Below are positions 1 to 6,355 of a stretch of DNA of 8,346 bases, piece after piece. The notes beneath the pieces are model-generated. The model saw nothing but the letters and a program-made list of their open reading frames with translations, was not told the origin of the DNA and searched no databases. The stretch comes from UBA10205 sp964373815 (GTDB lineage: Archaea > Iainarchaeota > Iainarchaeia > Iainarchaeales > Iainarchaeaceae): positions 1-8,346 of the forward strand of contig CAYJWI010000036.1 in NCBI GenBank assembly GCA_964373815.1, in the 5' to 3' direction. Each line of letters starts with the position of its first letter. The first letter of the stretch is position 1. Position numbers and translations under genes: made by a program.

Positions 1-42
1 CCTGAAATAAATGCAGTATAGAAATGCGGTGGCCCAATTGTT

Positions 43-57
43 GCCCGCAAATCGGGC
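43..57 (-). terminator. Weak hairpin downstream of the lipoprotein gene
   Basis: GCCCG (43-47) and CGGGC (53-57) form a 5-bp GC-only stem with a 5-nt loop, just after the lipoprotein stop codon on the minus strand. No T-tract follows, and archaeal termination depends mainly on oligo-T, so the terminator role is tentative. Confidence 0.25.
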
Positions 58-60
58 GGC

Positions 61-927
61 CTATGTGTCCTTCTTGAGGTACTTTTGCATATACTTGTCC
101 AGCTCCGACTGCTTTATCGTCTCGAGTTGCGGGCAGAACTCCTCGGTGCTTCCGGTGGCTACAACCACTCCCGTTTCCGGGCTGCAATCCTCCTGGGCAG
201 CGAACTCCGGCTCGCACAAAACAAGCATGAAGTTGTAGTCCCCGGTCTTTGCCTTAAAGTCCCAATATTGCCCCCTGATACGGGTGCCGACGAGCGTTAT
301 TCCCTGCTCTTCCCACATGACCTGGTTCTTTGCATACTCGTGCTGTACTGTTTTGCCAGTGGCATAGTTGAGTGCAGGCACAAATAGCCATATCTTGGAT
401 TGTTCCGGCACAATGTTGTCCTTAGTGTTCCTTATCTTGTATGCAAGCGTGTACTTGCCGGTTGCGTCATTGTAAACGCATTTCTCCATGCTTGCGTTGA
501 AATCGTATTTTGCCTCAATCGGCATGCCGCCGCACTGCAGCGCGTTCAGTTTGCTCGAAAGGTAATAGCATTTTCCGCCAAGGCACTTGCCGCCTGACCT
601 GAAAGTATTGCCATCACAGCTATCTGCGCATTCTATGCCTGCGCAAAGGTCCGCGCCTCCGGCAGCGCTTTGTCTGGCTGTGCCGCCAGCCCCCGCTTCC
701 TGCTGTTTTCCGGCCTTGCTGCAGTCGGATACGACATTATAATCTAGCGGAATTGAGCAAAAGTTGGAGAACTCCGCGCACTCGCCCTTCGGCGAAACCG
801 CGTAACCCGGGGTCTTTATGGGGCAGTCGGCTGAAAAATCTTTTTTTTCCGGGTTGGCTGTTTGGGAGGAGCACCCTGAAATAAAGAAAAGCATGACGGC
901 TGCACAGGCGAGAATGTAATTGCGCAT
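61..927 (-). CDS. Cysteine-rich secreted lipoprotein, function unknown
   Basis: A 288-residue protein of a type I cannot assign. The N-terminus is a lipoprotein signal: MRNY, a hydrophobic stretch to residue 17, then lipobox ISGC with Cys19 as the expected lipid-anchored residue, so the mature protein should sit on the outer face of the membrane. The mature part has 14 further cysteines (35, 50, 57, 69, 95, 100, 104, 115, 120, 132, 150, 238, 248, 265), an even number that suggests disulfides. A Gly/Ala/Gln-rich linker (about 73-93) separates an N-terminal Cys-containing piece from a compact C-x4-C-x3-C-x10-C-x4-C cluster at 95-120. The remainder (about 140-265) looks beta-rich with few cysteines. 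The ATG is chosen because a TATA-like box lies about 26 bp upstream, giving a leaderless transcript. It is divergent from the gene at 1071. Substrate binding or a surface role is possible; nothing in the sequence identifies it. Confidence 0.85.
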   Translation of the reverse strand: MRNYILACAAVMLFFISGCSSQTANPEKKDFSADCPIKTPGYAVSPKGECAEFSNFCSIPLDYNVVSDCSKAGKQQEAGAGGTARQSAAGGADLCAGIECADSCDGNTFRSGGKCLGGKCYYLSSKLNALQCGGMPIEAKYDFNASMEKCVYNDATGKYTLAYKIRNTKDNIVPEQSKIWLFVPALNYATGKTVQHEYAKNQVMWEEQGITLVGTRIRGQYWDFKAKTGDYNFMLVLCEPEFAAQEDCSPETGVVVATGSTEEFCPQLETIKQSELDKYMQKYLKKDT

Positions 928-948
928 CGAGAGTATTACTATAATATG

Positions 949-957
949 TTATTTAAG
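949..957 (-). promoter_or_regulatory. TATA box of the lipoprotein gene
   Basis: Minus strand reads CTTAAATAA, a good archaeal TATA box. Its centre is about 26 bp from the ATG at 927, so transcription should begin at or next to the start codon (leaderless). Confidence 0.6.
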
Positions 958-968
958 TGGTTTTCGCC

Positions 969-1034
969 CATGCGGCGGCATGCGGCCAGATTTTTGCCAT
1001 GTTCCCATTTTGCAGCAAAAGCGGCTTTTCCGCT
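969..1034. promoter_or_regulatory. Divergent intergenic region with tandem CATGCGGC and an inverted repeat
   Basis: Between the two divergent TATA boxes lie two copies of CATGCGGC (969-976 and 979-986, period 10 bp, one helical turn) and a short inverted repeat AGCGG-CTTTT-CCGCT (1020-1034) immediately before the plus-strand TATA box. The spacing and location would suit a regulator site for one or both genes. No regulator is identified. Confidence 0.3.
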
Positions 1035-1036
1035 AA

Positions 1037-1046
1037 GCTTTATTAA
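1037..1046 (+). promoter_or_regulatory. TATA box of the 214-residue gene
   Basis: AGCTTTATTAA-type box centred near 1042, about 27-29 bp before the ATG at 1071. No Shine-Dalgarno site is seen between them (the interval is pyrimidine-rich), so the transcript is probably leaderless. Confidence 0.55.
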
Positions 1047-1070
1047 CCGCCTCTTCGTTCTCTTTTTGTC

Positions 1071-1715
1071 ATGTCCAAGAACGTCATAAGTTCGTACAAG
1101 GCTTTTGCGGAAAGGTTCAAGGTCCCGAAGAACGAGGAGCGCGCGGAGGCGCTCAAGCGCTACTTCGCGCGCGGAGGCGTGATTTCGGCGGTAAAATCCT
1201 CAAAGGATGGTTGGCCAAAGCTCGTCTACCCATCGCCATTGAGGCTCGATGCGCAGATAAAAGAGCTCGATGCCCTCAAAGCCCAGTTCGAGTCGAAGGA
1301 CAGGGAATGGAAATCCAAGCTCTCTGGCGCAAAGTCATACCACACGCGCCACCAGGTGCTCAAGTTTTCAGAGCCGCTCTACTGGCAGCACGTGGCAAAG
1401 AGCCTTACGGATTCCGATTACAAGGAAGATGTAGGCAAGGTTTCTCTCCCTGTCCACCTCTCGGCAGACCCTAAGTGGAAACCCATGATAAACATGTTCG
1501 TAAATGATTTGGAATATAGAAAGAATCTCGTGGAAACCGTGCAGACAAGCATCGTCTACAAGAAGGACAAGAGGGTGGCAAAGTACGCAGATGTTCTAAT
1601 AGAGCTGCGCAGCGACATTTCCAGTTCGAAAATCGGGGAAATTTCCAAAAAGCTCGAAGCGCTAAAGGAAGAAATCGGCGCGCTAAAGCTCATCCGCAAG
1701 TGGGCGGCGGAGTGA
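1071..1715 (+). CDS. Hypothetical soluble protein, 214 aa
   Basis: I do not recognise this protein. It has no signal peptide and no membrane segment, so it is probably cytoplasmic. It is rich in Lys and Glu with many predicted helices. A Trp/aromatic-rich middle (about 75-110, with the pattern W-K-S-K, S-Y-H-T-R-H, L-Y-W-Q-H) may form its core, and the C-terminal 30 residues (about 183-212) have heptad-like Ile/Leu spacing suggesting a short coiled coil and thus oligomerisation. The ATG is supported by the TATA box about 27 bp upstream (leaderless). It is transcribed alone, away from the lipoprotein and towards gene A, whose stop codon lies only 30 bp beyond its own. Codon use resembles that of hel308 (frequent CGC, CTC and GCG), so it looks like a resident gene. 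Function unknown. Confidence 0.8.
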   Translation: MSKNVISSYKAFAERFKVPKNEERAEALKRYFARGGVISAVKSSKDGWPKLVYPSPLRLDAQIKELDALKAQFESKDREWKSKLSGAKSYHTRHQVLKFSEPLYWQHVAKSLTDSDYKEDVGKVSLPVHLSADPKWKPMINMFVNDLEYRKNLVETVQTSIVYKKDKRVAKYADVLIELRSDISSSKIGEISKKLEALKEEIGALKLIRKWAAE

Positions 1716-1725
1716 GCGGGTTCCA

Positions 1726-1730
1726 AAAAC
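1726..1730 (-). terminator. Oligo-T tract after gene A
   Basis: Five T residues on the minus strand about 16 bp past the gene A stop codon. Short T-tracts can end archaeal transcripts. It is weak on its own. Confidence 0.3.
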
Positions 1731-1745
1731 CAGGGCACGCCTGCT

Positions 1746-2276
1746 TCAAAATTCTCCGGGCTTTAGTTCCCTTACAACGCCCCCTTCAACTACGAGGACA
1801 TGAGAAATTTGTGTGGGGTGCCTCACTAGCCCTTTTCCATGGAGCTTCCCGAATATCGGCATTTCTGATCTAATCCCGCCGAACTTGAAAACAACAGTTT
1901 TTTTGCCGACCGCGTACTCAAGCTCCCCAAATTTTTTCATTACAAGTTCAGGCAGGACTGCTGTTTCCCGCCGGGTTCGTGGTCGGCCTCTGGCCTTTTC
2001 TGTTGGTTCATCTGGCTTGCCGGGTTTTTTTGGCTGCGTTTCGCGTTTCTGCTCTAACTGTCTTCTTGGCGATCCTGTGAGCATCCTCTCCACTTCCTCA
2101 TCCAGCCATTTCCTCCCTGCCTCTTCTCCCATATGAGCCCTTAATGTAGCACCTATTCGCGCTTCTAGGATTTTCTCGCCCAATCTTCTATCTCTAACCC
2201 ATTCCGGTTCCAGCGCACGCAGAGTTCTGTATTTATCCATTGCTTTTTTTATTTCACGTTTTATCGGCTTGGGCAA
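1746..2276 (-). CDS. Gene A: small basic protein with AT-hook-like motif and shared C-terminal domain
   Basis: About 176 residues from a TTG start at 2276 (first residues MPKPIKREIK). The TTG is preferred because AGGTG lies 5 nt before it and the TATA box at 2319-2331 predicts a transcript start near 2297. The open frame continues upstream to 2645, but that part would overlap the promoters and the oppositely oriented small operon and is not believable. ATG at 2240 (164 aa) is the alternative start. Three parts: a charged helical N-terminus (1-68), a Pro/Lys/Arg-rich disordered linker (about 69-107) containing RGRPR at 96-100, which matches the AT-hook core known to bind the minor groove of AT-rich DNA, and a beta-rich C-terminus (about 116-176). 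That last part shares Y121-x-V123-x4-V128-x-F130 and VEGG-x-V-R with genes B and C. Role unknown; DNA binding is an inference from the linker. Confidence 0.7.
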   Translation of the reverse strand: MPKPIKREIKKAMDKYRTLRALEPEWVRDRRLGEKILEARIGATLRAHMGEEAGRKWLDEEVERMLTGSPRRQLEQKRETQPKKPGKPDEPTEKARGRPRTRRETAVLPELVMKKFGELEYAVGKKTVVFKFGGIRSEMPIFGKLHGKGLVRHPTQISHVLVVEGGVVRELKPGEF

Positions 2277-2281
2277 GTAAA

Positions 2282-2286
2282 CACCT
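2282..2286 (-). promoter_or_regulatory. Shine-Dalgarno site deciding the TTG start of gene A
   Basis: Minus strand AGGTG followed by a 5-nt spacer and TTG (2276). It continues a purine-rich AGAGGAAA stretch. The first ATG in frame (2240) has no comparable site. Confidence 0.5.
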
Positions 2287-2318
2287 TTTCCTCTTGTTAT
2301 TAGTAAAATATCTAGGGT

Positions 2319-2331
2319 GTATAAAAGCTTT
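2319..2331 (-). promoter_or_regulatory. Promoter of gene A (shared family motif)
   Basis: Plus strand GTATAAAAGCTTT; read on the minus strand it is AAAGCTTTTATAC, an A-rich BRE followed by a TATA box. The identical 13-mer lies before gene B (8195-8207) and an 11/13 match before gene C. Predicted start near 2297 leaves a leader of about 20 nt. It diverges from the TATA box at 2376. Confidence 0.65.
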
Positions 2332-2375
2332 CCAAAAAATGCCGCCCCGCACCGGCACTGAACCCCTTGCCCCCA

Positions 2376-2384
2376 TATATAAAT
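2376..2384 (+). promoter_or_regulatory. Promoter of the three-cistron small-protein operon
   Basis: TATATAAAT, the best TATA box in the window. Transcription about 26 bp downstream would begin near 2405, exactly at the Shine-Dalgarno site GAGGTGAT of the first small ORF, leaving a leader of only about 13 nt. Confidence 0.7.
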
Positions 2385-2404
2385 GCTAGGACCGAAAGGT
2401 TGTA

Positions 2405-2412
2405 GAGGTGAT
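2405..2412 (+). promoter_or_regulatory. Shine-Dalgarno site of the 27-residue ORF
   Basis: GAGGTGAT, a full match to the archaeal anti-Shine-Dalgarno core, 5 nt before ATG at 2418. It is the main evidence that this very short ORF is translated. Confidence 0.65.
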
Positions 2413-2417
2413 TTGAA

Positions 2418-2501
2418 ATGCACATTTTCAAAATAGTAAGGTTCGTAGAAGGCCTCCACGGGGAGCAGCACCCCAAGGCAAAGGTTTTGAGGCTCATTTG
2501 A
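2418..2501 (+). CDS. Small protein, 27 aa, first cistron of the operon
   Basis: Very short ORF beginning MHIFKIVRF and ending LRLI. Evidence is context: a strong TATA box (2376), a full GAGGTGAT site with good spacing, and a stop codon (TGA 2499-2501) that overlaps the Shine-Dalgarno site of the next gene, as in translationally coupled operons. The product is mildly basic with a hydrophobic N-terminal half and no clear membrane span. Its opening pattern M-x-x-F-x-I-x-[RK]-F recurs in the 25-residue third cistron. It could be a functional small protein or a leader peptide that couples translation into the 79-residue gene. No family is recognised. Confidence 0.55.
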   Translation: MHIFKIVRFVEGLHGEQHPKAKVLRLI

Positions 2502-2507
2502 GGTGAT
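2500..2507 (+). promoter_or_regulatory. Shine-Dalgarno site of the 79-residue gene
   Basis: GAGGTGAT again, overlapping the stop codon of the first cistron and 3 nt from ATG at 2511. It fixes that start over the out-of-frame ATG at 2506. Confidence 0.65.
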
Positions 2508-2510
2508 GGG

Positions 2511-2750
2511 ATGGCAGAACCAAAATCCCCTAAAATGAAGTTTTCTGCGGGCGGTATCCAGGTTGCCATATGGGAAAATACGACCAAGGAAGGGAAGGCG
2601 TACAATACTGTCTCTCTTGACAAGAGGTACAAGGTAGGGGAGCAATGGAAGTCCACCAATTCAATGAAGGTGAACGAGCTTCCGAAAGCGATACTTGCGC
2701 TCCAGCGCGCATACGAGTACCTTTCGCTGCGGGAACAGGAAAGCGCATAA
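2511..2750 (+). CDS. Small conserved-type archaeal protein, 79 aa, possible ssDNA/RNA-binding fold
   Basis: Begins MAEPKSPKMK, a short polar tail, then K-F-x-A-G-G-I-Q-V-A-I-W-E-N (10-23), T-V-S-L-D-K-R-Y-K (33-41), W-K-S-T-N-S (46-51), and a helix N-E-L-P-K-A-I-L-A-L-Q-R-A-Y-E-Y-L (55-71). This strand-strand-strand-helix order with conserved Trp and basic positions resembles small archaeal proteins I recall from memory in several lineages, and recalls the layout of PC4-type single-strand binding folds. That likeness is an impression and was not tested. It is probably cytoplasmic. It is the middle and longest cistron of the operon, with hel308 following under its own promoter, so a nucleic-acid role would fit the neighbourhood. 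Start is fixed by GAGGTGAT 3 nt upstream. Confidence 0.85.
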   Translation: MAEPKSPKMKFSAGGIQVAIWENTTKEGKAYNTVSLDKRYKVGEQWKSTNSMKVNELPKAILALQRAYEYLSLREQESA

Positions 2751-2756
2751 GGAGGT
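2749..2756 (+). promoter_or_regulatory. Shine-Dalgarno site of the 25-residue ORF
   Basis: AAGGAGGT overlapping the TAA of the preceding gene, 7 nt before ATG at 2764. It is one of the strongest ribosome-binding sites in the window. Confidence 0.6.
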
Positions 2757-2763
2757 TTTTTCA

Positions 2764-2841
2764 ATGTGCGAATTCGTAATACTAAAGTTTGCCGGCGACA
2801 ATCTCGCGAGAGAGTATAAGGAAATGTGGGCCGCGAATTAG
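2764..2841 (+). CDS. Small protein, 25 aa, third cistron of the operon
   Basis: ORF of 25 codons starting MCEFVILKF and ending EMWAAN, stop TAG at 2839-2841. It lies 13 bp after the 79-residue gene with a full AAGGAGGT site, and stops just before the TATA box of hel308. The C-terminal half is charged and helical; there is one Cys at position 2. The N-terminus follows the same M-x-x-F-x-I-x-[RK]-F pattern as the first cistron, so the two may be related. Too short for family assignment; whether it makes a stable protein is unknown. Confidence 0.5.
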   Translation: MCEFVILKFAGDNLAREYKEMWAAN

Positions 2842-2852
2842 CCATGCTCTGG

Positions 2853-2862
2853 GCTTTAAAAA
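2853..2862 (+). promoter_or_regulatory. TATA box of hel308
   Basis: GCTTTAAAAA centred about 26 bp before the ATG at 2884, implying a leaderless transcript. No Shine-Dalgarno site precedes that ATG. Confidence 0.6.
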
Positions 2863-2883
2863 ATTCCGATTGGAATCATTATT

Positions 2884-4983
2884 ATGGATGTTCTTGAATT
2901 AGTGAAAAAGCACAACGGCTTCGGCTCCTTCAACCCGATGCAGGAAAAGGCGATTTCCGCGGGTGTTTTGGAAAAGAGCCTAGTGGTGAGCGCGCCTACG
3001 GCTTCAGGCAAGACCGTTGTTGCGGAGATTGCCGCCCTCAATTCCGTTTTGGGCGAGCGCAAAAAAGTCGTCTACACATGCCCGCTGCGCGCGCTCGCAT
3101 CCGAGCACGGGAAGGATTTCAGGAAAAAGTACGGCGATTCGCTTTCAATAAAATCCGTGGTAAGCACGGGGGATTTCGATTCAAGCGGCACGTTCCTTGG
3201 CTCGAAAGACGTCATTTTCACGACTTATGAAAAGCTCGATTCCCTCATAAACCACAAAACCGACTGGCTCTCGCAGATAGGTTTGCTCGTAATAGATGAA
3301 ATACACTCCATCGGAACAGACCGTGGCCCGACCCTCGAAATGCTTATCACAAAACTCCTTTTCCTCAACCCCAAAATGCAGGTGCTCGCTCTCTCGGCGA
3401 CAATCCCGAACGCGAAAGAGCTCGCGAAATGGCTCAAGGCAGGGCTGGTTGAGAGCGATTACAGGCCTGTGAAATTGCGCGAAGGGGTTTTCCTTGACGG
3501 CATGATTGATTTCCAGGACTCCGCTGATGAGATTGCGCTCGAGGATGACGAGGTTTCCTCCATCGCGCTTGACACTTTGAATAAGGGAAAGCAGGCCCTC
3601 ATTTTCGTGAACACAAGGAGGACGAGCGAATCAATGGCAAAAAAGCTCGCGGCACTCACTGAAAAAAAACTCACGCCAAGCGAGAAGATAGTGCTCGAAA
3701 AGGCCGCGAAAAGGGCGCTCAATGTCCTCGAACTCCCGACAGAGCAGTGCGAAACCATTTCCTCTCTCATAAGAAGGGGCGCGTGCTTTCACAACGCTGG
3801 CCTTCTGCAAAAGCAGCGCGACATCATAGAGGATCTTTTCAAGAACAATTACATAAAATTCATTTCCTCAACCCCTACCCTTGCGGCAGGCGTCAACCTT
3901 CCAGCTTTCCGCGTCATCATACATTCCCCCTACCGCTACAGCGGCGCTGGAATGGAAAGAATCCCTGTAAGCGAGTACAAGCAGATGGCTGGCCGTGCCG
4001 GCAGGCCCAAATACGATTCCGCAGGAGAGGCGATAATGCTCGCAAAAACCGAAGTAGAGAAGGACGATTACACAAGCTACTTCATCAATGGCGAAATTGA
4101 AGAGGCCGTCTCGAGGCTTGGCTCGGAAGAGCAGTTGCGCTTCCATCTGCTCTCAACAATTGCAACTGGCTTTGTCTTCGATTTGGAGTCCGCTGAAAAG
4201 TTTTTTTCCGCGACATTTTACGCGCACAGGGAAAGCGGGGTCGCCTCCCTTTTCCCGAAAATAACTTCGGTTGTCTCAAAGCTCGAGGAAATGGGGTTCG
4301 TGAAAACTTCCGAAAAAAGGATTGACGCAACACCTCTCGGAGTGAGGGTCTGCCAGCTCTACCTCGATCCCCTCTCAGCTTTTACCATTATAAATTCGCT
4401 CAGGAAAAACAAGCCAAACGACCTCGCCTACCTTTTCACCATTTCGAACACCACGGAATTCTACCCCCTGGTTTCGGTGCCGAGGCAAAAGCAGGGAGAG
4501 CTGTGGGAGGCCATGCAGGAGGACAAAAACCTGCTCCCAGTGAATGTTGATGCCGAAATGTTTTCAGACAACGATTTGCTCCCGAAGTACTGGACAAGCA
4601 CCATGCTAAAGGATTGGGTTTCTGAAGTGCGCGAGCAGGAAATAGTCGAATCCTACAAGGTCCAGCCGGGGATTTTGCGCGCAAAACTGCAGAACGCTGA
4701 CTGGCTCGCGTTCTCCTGCCTCGAGCTCGCAAAAGTGCTCTCGCTAGAGGCGCATTTCGCGCCGCTCAACAAGATCCGCAAGCGCCTCCAATCCGGGATA
4801 CGGGAAGAGCTGATCCCGCTGTGCGAACTCAAGGGAATCGGGAGGGTGAGGGCAAGAAGGCTCTGGAATGCCGGAGTTAAGGGAATTGCTGATGTGAAGA
4901 AAACCGATGTCAAGGACTTGGGGAAAGTGCTCGGAGAAAAAGTGGCTTTGAGGGTCAAGCAGCAGCTGAGCGCTGCGAAATAG
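2884..4983 (+). CDS. hel308: Hel308-type ATP-dependent DNA helicase
   Basis: 699 residues, typical of archaeal Hel308, a 3'-5' SF2 helicase that acts on stalled replication forks and recombination intermediates. Motifs in order: Q-motif region F-N-P-M-Q (16-20), Walker A APTASGKT (37-44), Ia TCPLRALASE (65-74), motif II DEIH (138-141), III SAT (171-173), IV LIFVNTRRT (239-247), IVa HNAGL (303-307), V T-L-A-A-G-V-N-L-P (332-340), VI QMAGRAGRP (367-375). A winged-helix region follows, then the ratchet-type helical domain (QLYLDPLSA at 491-499 matches a conserved block), and a C-terminal helix-hairpin-helix with the family's RVRARRLW motif (654-661), known to couple DNA binding to ATPase control. 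All catalytic residues are present. The ATG is supported by the TATA box 26 bp upstream. It converges on orc1/cdc6. Confidence 0.95.
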   Translation: MDVLELVKKHNGFGSFNPMQEKAISAGVLEKSLVVSAPTASGKTVVAEIAALNSVLGERKKVVYTCPLRALASEHGKDFRKKYGDSLSIKSVVSTGDFDSSGTFLGSKDVIFTTYEKLDSLINHKTDWLSQIGLLVIDEIHSIGTDRGPTLEMLITKLLFLNPKMQVLALSATIPNAKELAKWLKAGLVESDYRPVKLREGVFLDGMIDFQDSADEIALEDDEVSSIALDTLNKGKQALIFVNTRRTSESMAKKLAALTEKKLTPSEKIVLEKAAKRALNVLELPTEQCETISSLIRRGACFHNAGLLQKQRDIIEDLFKNNYIKFISSTPTLAAGVNLPAFRVIIHSPYRYSGAGMERIPVSEYKQMAGRAGRPKYDSAGEAIMLAKTEVEKDDYTSYFINGEIEEAVSRLGSEEQLRFHLLSTIATGFVFDLESAEKFFSATFYAHRESGVASLFPKITSVVSKLEEMGFVKTSEKRIDATPLGVRVCQLYLDPLSAFTIINSLRKNKPNDLAYLFTISNTTEFYPLVSVPRQKQGELWEAMQEDKNLLPVNVDAEMFSDNDLLPKYWTSTMLKDWVSEVREQEIVESYKVQPGILRAKLQNADWLAFSCLELAKVLSLEAHFAPLNKIRKRLQSGIREELIPLCELKGIGRVRARRLWNAGVKGIADVKKTDVKDLGKVLGEKVALRVKQQLSAAK

Positions 4984-4988
4984 TTTTT
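4984..4988 (+). terminator. Oligo-T tract after hel308
   Basis: Five T residues immediately after the hel308 stop, followed by a T-rich stretch at 5022-5026. This fits archaeal oligo-T termination between convergent genes. Confidence 0.35.
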
Positions 4989-5077
4989 GTGCACAATACG
5001 GGTGCTTGTGCTGGCTGCCTCTTTTTACCCATGAGAAAATTATGGATTAAGCCCTTTATTATTCTTGGCTTAGAATC

Positions 5078-5083
5078 AAAAAA
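5078..5083 (-). terminator. Oligo-T tract after orc1/cdc6
   Basis: Six T residues on the minus strand directly past the orc1/cdc6 stop codon (TAG 5085-5087), in the 101-bp convergent gap with hel308. Confidence 0.4.
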
Positions 5084-5084
5084 T

Positions 5085-6323
5085 CTAGTTCGCCGCCGCG
5101 AGCTCCTTTTCAATGAGCCCTTTTATTTTTGCGGCATCGAACCCGAGCTTTATGAGCCGCGTCTGGCCCTTGATGCCTTTTCCGGACGCGGTTGAGAGTA
5201 TCAGGCCGTACATTTCAAGCTCGTTGATGTACTCGCGGTACCAGCGCGCGCTCACCGTGCTTTCCTTGAACTTTTTCGAAATCCTGCAGTACTCGTCGTA
5301 AATTTCCCCAGAGAAAAGCACGCCTTCCTCGGTTTCGCCGGTTATCTTCGGCTGCGGCTTTTTTGTAAGGGTTAGGCATGCGATTGCATAGAGCACGAGC
5401 TGCTCGTGCTCGGGGAGGGTTGAGACCATGTTGAATATTATTTCCTCCTCGACCTGCGCCTGCGCTTTCTTCACTTCCTTATCAGTTATCCTTCCGAGGT
5501 TTTTCCTGTCCGCAATCTCTCCTGCTCGCAGCATGAGCATTACCGCTGTTCTAGCATCGCCCGATTGCTGCGCAGCTATTGCAGCTGAAAGGCTTATTGC
5601 GGATTCATCCACGCTTCCCTGCCTGAATGCCTCCTTTGCCCTCTGCCGCAGTATTTCCCCGAGCTCTTCTGCGTTGTATGGCGGAAAGACCATTTCGTGC
5701 TCGCAGAGGCTGCTTTTCGTGCGCGGGTCGAGGCGCTCTTTGAACATCAAATTATTCGATATCCCGATTATCGTGACGCCGCCTTTATCTATTTCGTCAT
5801 TTCCACGTGTAAGGCCGTAGACAAGCTCGTCAATGTCCTTTACCTTGTCTATTTCATCGAGCACTATCACGACCTGCCTTCCCTTGCGCGCGTAATCAAT
5901 CACTTTTTCGTAAACAAAGGAGGCTGAGTAGCCGAGGAAGTTCTCTTCAGGGTAGAAGTCCTTCACTATTTTGCTCAAAATCCTGTACTTGCTGTTGTGG
6001 TTGCGGCAGTTCACATAGTTCCCTTCCACCGCTATGTTGCGCGAAACCGCGAAATCTAGCAGCTGCTGCATCACGTGCTTTGTGACGGAGGTTTTTCCCG
6101 TTCCGGTTTTGCCGTAAATGAAGACATTGTCCGCCTTTTTCCCCTTTATTGCCTCCGAGAGCACGTTAGATATCTGCTCTATGTACTTTTCGCGGAAAGG
6201 GAGGACTTTTGGGGTGTAGTGCGGGGTTATGATGTTTCGGTCGAGAAAAAGCGTTTCGCGGGCGAATTCGCGCTCAAAAATGTTCTCTTTCGCCTGCTGA
6301 ACCTGCAAAAACAATGCCCCCAA
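5085..6323 (-). CDS. cdc6: Orc1/Cdc6 replication initiator (AAA+ ATPase)
   Basis: About 412 residues, normal for archaeal Orc1/Cdc6, which binds origin repeats and loads the MCM helicase. Numbered from TTG at 6323: Walker A GKTGTGKT (71-78), Walker B with LDEID (155-159), sensor 1 around ISNN (188-191), sensor 2 GDAR with Arg258, then a C-terminal winged-helix domain (about 294-412) for origin DNA. The start is uncertain. The frame is open to an ATG at 6371, but this would place 16 unlikely residues upstream, run through the T8 tract and a G9 homopolymer, and overlap the likely promoter. The TTG at 6323 lies about 27 bp after the TATA-like box, fitting a leaderless mRNA; TTG at 6314 or 6308 is also possible. 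It is the third minus-strand gene after B and C and has its own promoter. Confidence 0.93.
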   Translation of the reverse strand: MGALFLQVQQAKENIFEREFARETLFLDRNIITPHYTPKVLPFREKYIEQISNVLSEAIKGKKADNVFIYGKTGTGKTSVTKHVMQQLLDFAVSRNIAVEGNYVNCRNHNSKYRILSKIVKDFYPEENFLGYSASFVYEKVIDYARKGRQVVIVLDEIDKVKDIDELVYGLTRGNDEIDKGGVTIIGISNNLMFKERLDPRTKSSLCEHEMVFPPYNAEELGEILRQRAKEAFRQGSVDESAISLSAAIAAQQSGDARTAVMLMLRAGEIADRKNLGRITDKEVKKAQAQVEEEIIFNMVSTLPEHEQLVLYAIACLTLTKKPQPKITGETEEGVLFSGEIYDEYCRISKKFKESTVSARWYREYINELEMYGLILSTASGKGIKGQTRLIKLGFDAAKIKGLIEKELAAAN

Positions 6324-6328
6324 GTGAA

Positions 6329-6337
6329 GGGGGGGGG
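6329..6337. repeat. G9 homopolymer at the orc1/cdc6 start
   Basis: Nine consecutive G residues (C9 on the coding strand) between the TATA-like box and the chosen TTG start. With CCCCC at 6317-6321 it can also form a 5-bp hairpin over the start codon. It is prone to sequencing error and slippage. Confidence 0.7.
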
Positions 6338-6343
6338 ATTGGG

Positions 6344-6355
6344 TTAAAAAAAATT
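6344..6355 (-). promoter_or_regulatory. TATA-like box of orc1/cdc6, doubling as T-tract
   Basis: Minus strand GAATTTTTTTTAA; centre about 26 bp before TTG 6323. It is not a perfect TATA box, and the same T8 run probably ends the gene C transcript. Confidence 0.4.

Noticed and set aside
2277..2645. Upstream extension of gene A to an ATG at 2645
   Set aside because: It would overlap the two micro-cistron region and the 79-residue gene on the other strand, runs through both divergent promoters, and its residues lack the charged character of the rest of gene A.
2312..2845. Minus-strand ORF of 177 aa
   Set aside because: It lies antisense to the operon with three strong ribosome-binding sites, has a Ser/Leu/Pro/Cys-rich shadow composition and no promoter.
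4989..5195. Plus-strand ORF of 68 aa in the hel308-orc1 gap
   Set aside because: It runs over 100 bp into the antisense of orc1/cdc6, has no Shine-Dalgarno site or TATA box of its own, and its composition reflects the opposite frame.
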